Below the pieces are notes generated by a model. That model ran no database searches and was not told the origin of the DNA. It was given only the letters and a program-made list of their open reading frames with translations. A program made the position numbers and the translations under genes. A DNA stretch of 64,000 bases from Phaseolus vulgaris. Its lineage: Eukaryota > Streptophyta > Magnoliopsida > Fabales > Fabaceae. Below are positions 1 to 10,945 of this stretch, in pieces. Positions within the stretch are counted from its first letter, which is position 1; each line of letters starts with the position of its first letter. Location: NCBI RefSeq assembly GCF_000499845.2, contig NC_023757.2:41891798-41955797 (forward strand), read 5' to 3'.

Positions 1-480
1 AAATGGAGTTGGTGACTACGTCACCCCCACATCCAAATCTTCTAACCTAGGATTCTATTGAAAATAATAAGACTAGTTTTCCTTACTTGAACTTTAGTAG
101 ATGCTCACTAAGAACTCCAAATCTACCAAAAACTTAGAGGTAATTAACCTGCACCATAGAGTCCGGATAAAAAAAATCTAACTATATAACCCTGAGTTAA
201 CAGATATTAACCCTGAAACTAAAAGAATCATAGACAGATACAAACCTAACAAGATCAAAATTTGACTTAAGGAGAAGAGCAAAAATGAACTTACTCTATC
301 AAAGATTCTGATTGAGCAGTCTTGTAGTATTCACTTCCAGGAGTCTAATGGCGCACTCCGATTATCAAACTGATGAGCGAGGATGTCAGAATCTTAGAGA
401 AAAGATAGAGAAAGGTAAAAGGAAACTTTTAGAGAGATGATGGTTATTTTAAGATGAAACCTGAAAAACTGAATTTTCTA
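1..480 (+). mobile_element. Diverged LTR-like fragment at window edge
   Basis: The first few hundred bases resemble, in the same orientation, the 3' part of the LTR at 36116-37493. Both have a stretch reading ACGTC, a few C/T bases, then CCACATCCAAATCTTCT, followed later by AAAAATGAACTTA and a TCTGAT-G motif. Similarity then decays. No terminus is visible because the window begins inside it, and the right end near 480 is a guess. This is a related but older family member than the copies at 19.4 and 36.1 kb. Confidence 0.45.
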
Positions 481-791
481 TTTATATATTTTTTTCATTT
501 TAATAATAAAATATTCATGTGTCATTTAAAATATATCACTTCTACTGGAAAATTATTTTCTAGATCCTTATAACACGTATATATCCAACAGAGATTTTTT
601 GTTAGTTATTTTACCAAAACATAAAAATTTATGAGTTAATTAATTTTTATAATTTTTTTCAAAATTTTATGGCTCAATCCAATACAACATGTAACATATT
701 ATGTGCTCAAATAGGTTGGAAAGTTAATTATGGATTGGGTTTACCCATAACATCTATAGTATAGAAGGAATAGTAGTTGGACACACAAGAA

Positions 792-850
792 ATAGGAGTA
801 GAAACTCCTATCAATAAGCACACTCAAGATATAGGAGTAGAAACTCCTAT
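792..850. repeat. Two tandem 20-bp perfect hairpin units
   Basis: ATAGGAGT AGAA ACTCCTAT occurs at 792-811 and again at 831-850. Each has 8-bp perfectly complementary arms around the 4-base loop AGAA. The 39-bp spacing and similar flanks (AAGCACA follows both) indicate a short tandem duplication. Confidence 0.85.
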
Positions 851-944
851 CTTTAAGCACATTTAATCTCAATAAAAAGGATAAAAATAGACCTAAACAA
901 CAAATTTAAATTTTCATAATTACTAAATAAAATCTTAAATATTG

Positions 945-1310
945 TCATAGTTAAGGTTAGAGTATTAACATCCCACTAAGCTATAATCTAAACTAAATAG
1001 GTTAGATAAGTTGATTTTAATATTTGTTCTCTTTCTTTGACGTAATCCTATTTAAAGTTATCAATTTAATTTCTATTTTAGTTAAAATTAGTAAATATGA
1101 TCCCTTCTACTACATAACATCTTTATGATTCTCGTAGCTAAGTTTAGAGTATTAACATCCAATTAAATTTTGTCAAAAATTCCACTAAGGTGTAATTTAA
1201 ACTAAATATACTAAATAAGCTTTTTTAATATTTGTTTTCTTTCATTAATGTAATCATAATTAAGGTTATCAATTTAATTCACATTTTAGTTAAAATTAGT
1301 CAATGTATTT
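945..1310. repeat. ~190-bp imperfect direct duplication
   Basis: Two adjacent blocks share the same order of motifs: AGAGTATTAACATCC, CCACTAAG, TAAACTAAATA, TTTTAATATTTGTT, GGTTATCAATTTAATT (AAGTTATCAATTTAATT in the first) and TTTTAGTTAAAATTAGT. The first runs from about 949 to 1095 and the second from about 1135 to 1305. The second carries an extra ~20 bp after AACATCC. Confidence 0.75.
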
Positions 1311-3205
1311 TTTTCTACTCAATTTATATTAACTTTGTTCAAGTGATGGGGATGAGACACTTGTAACACAAACATGTGGATAACAATCAAGACCATATTT
1401 ACAGGGTCGAGATTATTTGTGCAAGTCACTTGTATCATTTGGGAATAAACAAATGAAATAGATCATTCTATTTATTTATTTTTACACTTTATATCGTTTC
1501 AATATCATAATATTAATTTGATGTGGTAGGATTTTTTTACGTAAATAGTCTAATTTTTTTGAGTATATTATGATAATGGTAAATTTATAATTTATTATCA
1601 AAATGGTCAAATCATACTCAGAACACGAGAATTTCATTGTTATGACGTCGTTATACACGGTGACAATTTTGTATGAATAAAAAAAAAATACACTAAAATT
1701 ATTAGCAGCCCATACAACTTTCGTTTTGAAAATTTAAGTAAAAAAATGGTTTTCACGAGCTCGACTTAAATTAACACTGATTATTATTTTATATATTTCA
1801 ACTGAAGTCTGTGATAACTTATGTGTAAAAAATTTACATAAAAGTTGTGCATATATTTTTTTAATTTTCATTTTTGTTTACTTATAAACAACAAATTTGT
1901 GTTAAAAAAACTATGGTAAGATAAATTATAAATATTTGATTATTTTATATATGTCAATAATTAGAAAATAAAATGTAGGTTAAAAATGAAAATATTATAA
2001 AATAATACGTAGGTTTATGGTTTAGATTTAGGATTTATAGAGGATGTAGGATTTAAAATTTATGATTTATAAGAGTTTAGGATTTGAGTTAACTATTAGG
2101 ATTGACCTCTGGAGGACCACCTTTGTATTCATAATCTTTGCATTAAAAAAGGATAAATGTTTCTTTTTATTTCTCATTACATATATTATTATTATATATA
2201 TAATGAGTTGGGAATTTTAAAAAATAGACAGGGCCTCTCAAAAACAATATCCCTTAAATTGTGAGACGGTTATACTATATATAAAAACAATATACAACAA
2301 AATATACATAATTAAAACTACTAAGAATAAAATATGAAATTTCCTAAAATATCTCAACAAATATAAATGATTCCTTTTTAAATAGTAAAATGGCATGTTG
2401 TTTCTATGAAGATATTATATCTTTATATTTATTGGATGTATGTTTCTTATAATTTTATCTTATAAATTAATGGTTTAAAATATTACTCTACTAAAAAAAT
2501 TACTGATACATGCATAGAACTTTCATGCAACCTTGTTTTGTTTTCATAAAAGACAAATCGATTACAGCTCATTTTTTAAAAGTAGCTCAAGAAAGTATGA
2601 TTGTGCAGATCTCATAAAGAATAATTTGGGCATAGTTTTACCAAAAATGAGACATCTCAATACCCTTCCCTCCTCCACCCTCAGTGATCATTCAGAGCAA
2701 GTTCGTTTTTCCGTTTGTGCAACCTACTTACTTAAAAGCACATGACAAAAATTGCTTTTCTATTTACATGCAACCAAACACACATCTACTCCCTTAGCCT
2801 GTGCTCTTGCCTCTCAACACTTCCCTTATTCATGATTCCTATTGTTTATATCAGTGCATTATAACAATATTCAGCAATCGCCCACACAATATAAGGTTCC
2901 ATTATGAGAAACAATAACCTTCATATTATGATTATGTTGCACTTTGGAGCCACCTTAACAGCAAGGTATTATTTAAAGAGAGAAAAGAACAACAGGGGAG
3001 GGACCTATCCCAATAACAATAAATTTTATCAACTCTCTAATACAAGTTCAAAATTAATCCCAAAAGTAGGAGCATTTAGCAAACCCTTCATTGTTGAAGC
3101 ATATAATCCCTCCTTTTTTAATCATCTCATCGAGTTGACTAACATAGATACATAGTATAATAAGAAATGTGCCTGCTCTCATGCCACAATTTCTTTTACA
3201 CAACA

Positions 3206-4729
3206 TTATGTACCATTACACAGCCGTAGCTGGCATTGATTCATTGCTTGGTCAGCTGGAAGCTCACCATTTTCCTTAATGGACCCATTTTGTTGCAGAA
3301 GTTCCTCATGTTCAATGGGACAACTCTGCTCCAGCTCCTCAGCTTTTACAGCTTCCTCAAGTGCCTCAATCAAGTTTGAGAGACACTTGTGAGGATCATC
3401 CAGTGGGGACTTGGGCATGAGGTTTTCTGCAACATCAGCTGGGGTGATGTTGGCCTCCCCTATTAGCCTCTTGATAGTGAGAAACAAAGGATGAGTTTCT
3501 AGCTTCAAGTAATTATTTGCAAGCACTTTAAAGCCATCAAAAGTGCAATAGGAGAGCTGAATGTGTTTGTCCATTCTCCCCCTTCTAATGAGTGCAGGAT
3601 CAAGTTTCTCCACATAATTGGTTGTGAACACAATCAACCTCTCCCCTCCACAAGCAGACCAAATCCCATCAATGAAATTCAACAGCCCTGAGAGTGTGAC
3701 TTTGCTGCCACTCCCTCCTTCTTCCTTGCCCTCTTTCCTTCCAACAACATCCTTATCCGTCTCCTCGTCCGACAACTTATCTGCCTTCTTCTTCCTCTGC
3801 CCTGTAAGATCAAGAGAGCAATCGATGTCTTCAATAACAATTATAGACTTACTGGTTGTCTCAATCAGAAGCTTCCTCAACTCTGTGTTGTCCTTTACTG
3901 CAGTGAGCTCCAAGTCATAGACATCATAGGCCAACAAATTGGCCATTGCAGCAATCATAGTGGACTTTCCTGTTCCAGGAGGGCCATGAAGAAGGTACCC
4001 CCTCTTCCATGCCTTCCCAATCCTTGCATAGAAATCCTTGCTCTTGCTGAAAGTGACCAAATCCTCAATGATCTCCTTTTTCTTCTCAGGCTCCAAGGCC
4101 ATTGTTTCAAAAGTTGCAGGGTGCTCAAAGACAATGTGGCTCCACATGGTTTGCTTGTAACTTGGCCACTTATAGCCAGGGCTATTAGTGTACAACTTCC
4201 TCTGCCTGTTCCTCAAACGAATCTCCTTCCCCTCCCTCATCACATGCTCCAAATAGGACTCGGTTATTATGTCCCTATACTTGTTGTGAAAAGTGAGCTT
4301 GTAGAACCTTTTCTCCTGTTCTGGATAATAAGACATTGGAGACCTCGTTGGTGACATAACTTTGCTAGAGACCCACCAAACTTTGACACCCTCGTACTCA
4401 TCCGTTACCCTTTCATACTCATCCATAGTCAACACCAAGTTGCTGCTATCCTTACCCATTTCAGCTTTGAGCCTTTTAGCACTCTTTGATGTGTTGGCAC
4501 TGAGGTATGCCTCCACAGCCGCATAGGCCTCACTGCGCTTTAGCCTGTCTCCCATGTATTCATGGAAGGAGATTCGAATGTAAGGGGAAAAGTAACTCAC
4601 GATCCTATGTGTGCACTTCTCAAAGAACCGTTGAACCCCGTAGGGACAGTACTGCCTCATGATCGTCCACAAGAACATGAAGCTGGCTAAGGTTGACCCC
4701 ATTGTTGTCCACATCTCACTCATCTTCAT
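3206..4729 (-). CDS. AAA-ATPase, AATP1/BCS1-like plant family
   Basis: Single-exon gene for 507 residues. The frame is open further upstream to 4894, but that stretch has no ATG; the first in-frame ATG is at 4727-4729, so it is the start. An N-terminal hydrophobic stretch (about residues 10-25) fits a membrane anchor, followed by the plant AAA-type N-domain. The AAA core shows Walker A GPPGTGKS (about 249-256), Walker B IIVIEDID (about 296-303), a sensor-1 Asn in FTTNYVEKLDP (about 371) and the arginine-finger motif RRGRMD (about 382-387). An acidic/basic low-complexity insert (about 310-345) lies between Walker B and sensor 1, as is usual in this family. Members sit at ER or mitochondrial membranes and several are stress- or pathogen-induced; the exact substrate here cannot be read from sequence. 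Lack of introns is typical of the family. Confidence 0.93.
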   Translation of the reverse strand: MKMSEMWTTMGSTLASFMFLWTIMRQYCPYGVQRFFEKCTHRIVSYFSPYIRISFHEYMGDRLKRSEAYAAVEAYLSANTSKSAKRLKAEMGKDSSNLVLTMDEYERVTDEYEGVKVWWVSSKVMSPTRSPMSYYPEQEKRFYKLTFHNKYRDIITESYLEHVMREGKEIRLRNRQRKLYTNSPGYKWPSYKQTMWSHIVFEHPATFETMALEPEKKKEIIEDLVTFSKSKDFYARIGKAWKRGYLLHGPPGTGKSTMIAAMANLLAYDVYDLELTAVKDNTELRKLLIETTSKSIIVIEDIDCSLDLTGQRKKKADKLSDEETDKDVVGRKEGKEEGGSGSKVTLSGLLNFIDGIWSACGGERLIVFTTNYVEKLDPALIRRGRMDKHIQLSYCTFDGFKVLANNYLKLETHPLFLTIKRLIGEANITPADVAENLMPKSPLDDPHKCLSNLIEALEEAVKAEELEQSCPIEHEELLQQNGSIKENGELPADQAMNQCQLRLCNGT

Positions 4730-4883
4730 GGTGCCGCTTCTCTTGGAGTTGATTTTGATAAACACTTTGAGGGGGTGAGTGTCAAATTGGTGTGTCAAAA
4801 GGTGAGGGAAAAGAAAACTAAAAAGTGGTGAGAGTGGGTGGGTGGGGATGAGAATTGAGAAGGAATAGAAGGGCCAGCCAGTG

Positions 4884-4889
4884 TTTATA
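4884..4889 (-). promoter_or_regulatory. Probable TATA box of the AAA-ATPase gene
   Basis: On the minus strand TATAAA reads from 4889 to 4884 within GGTTATAAACACTGG, about 155 bp upstream of the ATG at 4729. A start about 30 bp downstream would give a ~125-base leader. It lies inside the upstream open part of the frame, which supports 4729 as the translation start. Confidence 0.6.
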
Positions 4890-4894
4890 ACCAA

Positions 4895-7800
4895 AATGAG
4901 TCAAATGACACTACCAAAGCAATGTGGAGTACTTTTAAAATGGGAAAAGTACAAGTGAAATACAATATTAGGTTCCACTAAGTTTTTTGATTTGGTGGGA
5001 CTATGTGCAAGGTGGTCCAAAAGCTTTAAATTATGAACTCATTCATGGTATGTTGTGTCTTATTGGACACTGCAGGGAAAGAAAGCTCTGAAACTGAGCA
5101 AATACCTTGCAAAAAAAAACAAAACAAATGTGGCCTAGTGAAACAAACTCTCTCTATTGAGGCTGCTACTTGGCTGTCAATGGAGATGACGACCACATTC
5201 TCAATAAAACACATAATGGGGTCCTTCTCATGCTCACAATACTTAAATTTCAAGTACTTGTGTCTATTTCTCATTGTTTGATCCAGTTCTTGTCATTTTC
5301 CTCAAGTTGTTGAAACATAGCACAAACACAAGCACAATTCCAAGTTAATAAACTTACACCACTAATGTTTTCCAAATTAGATCCATGTTAGATGTTTGTT
5401 TCTTATCCAGTTTTACAAATTTTCCACTAAGCATTTTATGAGATTTTATTCACTTATTATAATGACGCAAAGAACCTTGAGGTCATCATCAAATTGATGT
5501 CTGAAGAGTAAATTTTTTTGGTTCAATACTTTTTCTGGCTTAACATTTTCATCCGGTTTCATCTATAACATAAGCCACATTCTCAGACTTCAACTGGATA
5601 GTACAGAATCACACTAATTTTGTGTTTCAAAAACAAAAATTGTACACTTACAACATATTCTCTTCACACTTCATTCATACTAGTGCCCATGTGATGCATC
5701 ATACCTGCCGCCACCTTTGAAATTTTAAGACACTTTACCAAATGAATTGTTTGAGCATAAAATAAAAAGTACCTCCATCACATCTCATTCCTTTGGAAAT
5801 AGTTTTTTTGGAATTTATATTTTATATTTAAGAGAATGGAAGATGGTACACAACAAAAGAAACTCCCTGTTTCTAATTCAATTCTCCATTATAGATAAAG
5901 CATCCAAAAACTCACGTTGCCAGTGGAGAATGGGTATAGGCCTTTTTGGGTTATGATGACTTCCATTGAAAACAATATGAAATTATACTTTAGTTTTTTA
6001 TATTTATTTATTATTTTTTTTTGTTAAAGAAACAAGATTGAAGTTTTGATTAAACTGTTCACTATGAATATATTTTGTTAGCTTTTTACGTTACCTAGAT
6101 TTTGTTTTTCCAACACTAATCGGCTATGGATAGAGATGATGGGACGCGGAATTTGGTAAGCGGAACTTAGAATTATTGAAAACCCTGAAACCATACGCCA
6201 AACAAATCGGACACTATTTATTCGTTTTTTTTTTCTTTGTTTATATACATTTATTATATTTTCAAAAATAATTTTGCTCAAAATAAAATAATGATATAAA
6301 TATAATTTATTATTTTCTTAAATAAACTTATTGCCAAAATAAAATTACATTGGTCAAAATATCTACTCTATATAGCACAGACACTGATATGGAGATACAT
6401 AATCTCTAAAATAGAGGACACGCGGAAACACGGATCTATATATTATATAATTATAAATTATATAAATTTATGTACACAAGTATGTTTCAAAAAAAATTGG
6501 AGCAAACAAATGTTTTTCATGACTAGTTCAAAATGATTTATTTCTTATTTTTATAATCATAATAAAAAATTATACAATAAGTTTGAGTTTTTAAAAAAAT
6601 AATGTATTTTTTTAAAATTGTATTAGAATCGTGTTAGAATTATCATAAATTCAACAAATATTTTTTGAATTAGATATTTCACATAGACGTGTCGTACGAG
6701 TGTTGTCATACAAGTGTCGATATCTGATACGTGTATCTAACATATACACACCATTTAAGAAGAGTGTTCAAGTCCCTACTCGATCCGATCTAACATTTTT
6801 AAGGTTCAAATTCGACTTTTCAATAAATTCTCAACAGACAAGTCAAAATTCGCTTGGTTTTTCCCTTTTTTTTATAAACCAGGTTTTCATTTTCTTAAAG
6901 AAAAATCATTTGAAAATACTTTGAAATAATTTTTTATTAATTTAAATTTAAAAATAATAATCATAATGACATTAATTATTATGTCAATTAGTTACTAGTG
7001 ACCCAAATAGAAAATGAGATTAAAATTTAACACAACACTAACTAATTGACATAATTATTCTTCTCTTACAAATTTTTATGGATGGAGAGAATCTTTATTT
7101 GTTGATTGTATTTTGGTCCATTGATGAAAATTTCTTTTTGTCCTAAACGTATCAAACTGTTTCACTCTCTTTTTCTTTACCTTAGTTCTTTCACTTGTCA
7201 AGCTCTTCTTTATTTCGTGTGTTCTCGACCGGTAAGACACCTGCAAAAGGTAATTTGACGTTCGAGTAAGTATCTAAGGTATCTGTTGTAATTAATGTGC
7301 GATAATGATGTACTTTTCTCTCAACAAGGGACTATTTCTATGTTTATCATAGATCATTATTATTATATCAGATTAGCGTTTCTATTATGATTAAAAATGT
7401 ATTATCTAATATTTTCGAATATTTAGACTTATTAATCTTATTATAATTTTAATATATTTTGAATATCTCAATAAAGTAGAATTGTATTTCGAAATTTCTG
7501 GATTTCTTCTCATACCAATCAATACACTTATAAATAATTAAATATTTAAAAAAATATTTGTCTAAAACTTAATTGATTAGCTTGATACTTATCCACTTAA
7601 AACTCATATAACAATTTGTTACAAGTGTGAAAAGTGAAGTTGTTTTGTTTTATGGAAAGATACTATATTTGAGTAGAAAGATTACTGTTATATATGATTT
7701 GATTGAATTAATGATGGTTGATAGATTATTTTTATTGTTGTGTTAAAATTATCTTTAGGTGTATTTTTTAAAATATAAATATTTTTTTTAAAATAGTCAA

Positions 7801-9700
7801 GAAAATAAAAAAAATATATTTTTTAAAATATTAAGTATTAATTTCTAACAATAATTATAAATATTAATATATGGGTGAATTAATAATTTACTAAACAATT
7901 TCCGTAAATTCACCATTCTTTCTTCTAATTTGTTTGGATTAGGAAATGGATTTGAGAGAGTTGATTTGAGATAATTTGTAGAGAAAGTCTAAAGAAAGTG
8001 AGGTTGTTTGTATTAAGGTAAATAGAGTAGAAAGTGTAGGAAAAAATTTTAAAAATTTGTGGGTAATGTGATGGATATAATTAAAGTTATATTTTTTAAA
8101 TTGATAAAGATATAAGTTTACAAAATTACCCTTGTATTTAAAAATTTTTAAATTAATTTGATAAATTTATATATAACTTATAATTATTTTTAATTAAAAT
8201 ATTATTTTAAATGATTTTGAAATATTATTTTTGGTAATATATTAGAACTAACTTGAAAAAATACAAAACAATATAAAATTTGATATAAAACATTAAATAT
8301 TTAATAAAAATTTATTTTTATATTAAATAACATTATTATTTTTATTTTTATAATTAATATAATTTATTATATAATTTATTTTTTATTATAATTTTTTTTA
8401 TTATTATTATCTATAATTATAATTTTATAATAACTATTAATTATTATATCTTTTTATAACATAAATATAAATATATTTAAAATTTAACATTTTTTTATTT
8501 TTTATTATATTATATTTAATTATGTAATTTTATTTTAAAAAAAATTATTTGAGATTAAAATAAAAAATATAGATTAATATATTTTTATCTTTTATTTTTT
8601 TTCTTGTTTCTGCATTGAAAGCTAAATTCTTTGATTGATTCTTTTGTAATCTTTAATTGAATTATGAGATTTTGATCAATAAAATTTTTGTTTTTTAATT
8701 CTAAAAAAATAGAAAAAAATAAAAAAATAAATTACAAATAATTAAATATATATATTTAAAACTTTCTTCACATCTTTATAAGAAGTGAAGTTTGAGATGA
8801 AAAAAACTTGTTGATTTTTGTGTTTATTTTCTTATTTTAAATACTTTCTTTACTAAGAATAAAATTTTGCCGTGGGATACAAAGACACCGTTCATCTGAG
8901 GTTTTTCCTTTTCTTTTTGAAAACTTTTCCTAGAAATCATCATAAATCCTCATATATCACCTAAATGATTTCAAATCAATTTCCAGTTGATAGTGATGTG
9001 ATGTGAAAGATTGTTATAATATCGGAGTGTAACATGAACTATGGTCCCACTTCTGCAGTTTCCTTAGCTGGAAAGGCTCAAACAAGTTAAAGAAACAAAG
9101 GTGCACTCATTATCAGAGGCGTGGTGAACTCCTATTTCTCAAACTTCTCTTTCTCAAACTTCTTCCATCAAATCTTTTCTCTGTTAACCCTAAAATACAA
9201 TTACACACATTTTTCTATTTATAGCTTATTTCGTAGAAACATTTTTTTTGTCAGAACAAAACAGAGTTACAAACTGTAATCACCCCAATTCTTACCCGTT
9301 TTTCTTTTCTTTTTTAAATCAGTTTTTTAGAAAAAAAAATTATGATATAATAAATTAAAAAAATAAATTTAGGTGAATTTTTAGGGTTTAGAGTTTTTCA
9401 GAAGAGAATAACTAATTGATAATTGAATTTGAATGATACAAGTGTGGCATTGAGAAGATCGAAACAGAGTTATAATCAGTTATAATTGATTATAACTAAT
9501 TGATTTTTGCTATTTGATAACTAATCAGTTATTATTAGTAAAAAGGTCACGAACATGCATCCTCGATATTCAGGCCATCAAATCATCTCAGAACGGTGGA
9601 ACGAGGGAGGGCATGCCTAAAACATAACCATCAAATCATAAGAAATGAATTCAGAACCACAAAATCTCCATCAGGAAGGATATGAAGTGGTTTTAGGGAC
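4895..9700. other. Intergenic DNA without a recognised gene
   Basis: Strongly AT-rich (especially 7700-8760), with many A/T homopolymers. No exon, RNA gene or protein motif was recognised on either strand. A small 18-bp palindrome GTTATAAT-TG-ATTATAAC lies at 9479-9496. Short open frames at 5026-5281, 5747-5956, 6078-6281 and 6700-6924 look like chance ORFs. Confidence 0.6.
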
Positions 9701-10351
9701 CCTAGGGAAAAGAGAAAGGGTCGTATGCACCTATGAAAAATCTTAATTTTTTTAGTTAATTAAAAATGACTTTTGGATGATACAATCTATACAAGTAAAA
9801 ATATATTTTTTTATATAATTTTTTTTTAATGTTGTGCAATTCAAAAATAAATAAAAATTGTAAAATCGAGAAAAAAATTTAATGAGAAGAAAGAGTTTTC
9901 AACTTGTATAATATAGAAATCATTTTTCATTTTTGAAATCTATAATTTTTTTTATTTTTAAATTATACAATCCAAAATCAAAAAAGTATGGATGGTTCAA
10001 AAGTCATTTTTCATAAAAATATTATTGTGTAATTTGAGAGTTTTTTAAATTGTATAATTTATAAGTCATATTTTGATTTTTAGTTTGTGTAATTTAGAAG
10101 AATCGTCTGAATTACACAATCTTGAAGTTCTTTTTCTATGCACAATTTAAAACACTTTTTTTTCTTAAATCCATCTATGACACAACAGAAAAACAAGGAT
10201 AACAACGACGACGACAACAATAAGAAATAGACAATTGCTTCCTGCACCCGATCAATTGTGATTGACACCCGACATATTTTTAAAAATCCTACAATGCTCT
10301 TGTCTTCTTCACTTATGAAAACATTGAATGGTGAGGAAGAGGAAGTTCATG

Positions 10352-10417
10352 GATGTGTGAAGCTTTGCTTTGAGCTGCAAAAGAGGATGTGTGAAGCTTT
10401 GTTTTGAGCTGCAAAAA
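10352..10417. repeat. Two-copy ~33-bp tandem repeat
   Basis: GGATGTGTGAAGCTTTG followed by C or T and then TTTGAGCTGCAAAA occurs twice in succession, with one base difference visible. Confidence 0.85.
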
Positions 10418-10429
10418 AACCTCACAGCT

Positions 10430-10630
10430 CACTTACGGATAAAAATATTTGCAAGTCACAACTCACTTACGGATAAAAATATCCGCAAGTCACAACTTAC
10501 TTACGGATAAAAAAATTCGGAAGTCACTAATCACCTACGGATAAAAATATCTGGAATGCAGTAATGGGTTACAGATAAATTTATACAGAATGCAATACAA
10601 AATTACGGATCAAAATATCCGTAGGCATGT
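10430..10630. repeat. ~36-bp minisatellite with palindromic core
   Basis: About five to six degenerate copies of a unit built on ACTTACGGATAAAAATATCC followed by GCAAGTCACA. The core CGGATA-AAAA-TATCCG is itself an inverted repeat, so each unit could fold. The units become less regular toward 10600. Confidence 0.8.
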
Positions 10631-10674
10631 TGTACCTTCGACTTCAGAAGCTCTGTTGCTCTGCCTGCGATAAT

Positions 10675-10795
10675 GAAGGTCACGGTGGTTGCAGAAGAAT
10701 GGAGAAGAAGGTGGCTCACGGTGGTTGGACAACAAGGTTGCTCACGGTGGCTGGACAACACGGTGGCTCACGGTGGCTGCGGCACTGTTTCACGC
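10675..10795. repeat. GC-richer ~30-bp tandem repeat
   Basis: Three or more copies of GGTGGCTCACGGTGG followed by a TGGACAACA-type tail. It is noticeably richer in G and C than its surroundings. Two overlapping forward open frames here (10627-10857, 10673-10867) just translate the repeat. Confidence 0.75.
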
Positions 10796-10945
10796 ACAAT
10801 GGAATGGAAGAAGAGAAGAATAGGGTTGTGCAGGAAATTGGTGCATATCACAATTAAACTATTCTGAAATTTATTAAGGATAAATTTGTCTTTTATAGGT
10901 GATTGGGTGCCAGTTAAAATGTGTTGAGTGCAGGGAGAATGTGCC

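Larger units (their letters stand above)
481..3205. other. Intergenic DNA without a recognised gene
   Basis: AT-rich sequence. It holds two small palindromes (792-850) and a ~190-bp direct duplication (about 945-1310), listed separately. Short open frames at 2533-2745 and 2904-3155 have no recognisable motif, no codon bias and no family resemblance, so they are not called. The last few hundred bases are probably the 3' flank of the minus-strand AAA-ATPase gene. Confidence 0.6.
10234..10945. mobile_element. TIR-bounded non-autonomous DNA element with minisatellites
   Basis: The left edge (about 10234-10275) reads ATTGCTTCCTGCACCCGATC followed by GATTGACACCCGACATATTTT. The right edge (about 10895-10945) is an imperfect reverse complement, with GTGATTGGGTGCCAG, then TGTGTTGAGTGCAGGGAGAATGT. 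The arms therefore form ~40-bp imperfect terminal inverted repeats around ~620 bp. The interior holds three separate minisatellites and no transposase. A similar GGGTGCAG-AAG terminal motif bounds the element at 41124-41622. Superfamily cannot be assigned and exact ends and target duplication are unclear. Confidence 0.5.

Noticed and set aside
5026..5281. Overlapping 82-codon open frames on both strands
   Set aside because: No motif, antisense to each other, no splice context; typical chance ORFs beside a gene.
6370..6745. Possible MITE with GACAC-type inverted ends (ACAGACACTGATATG ... ATATCTGATACGTGT)
   Set aside because: The end similarity is too weak and no target duplication is visible.
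7205..7330. Stretch CGACCGGTAAGACACCTGCAAAAGG resembling a plant gypsy LTR phrase
   Set aside because: Only one short motif is recognisable and no LTR ends were found; also considered against 54340-54365, which shares only about a dozen bases.
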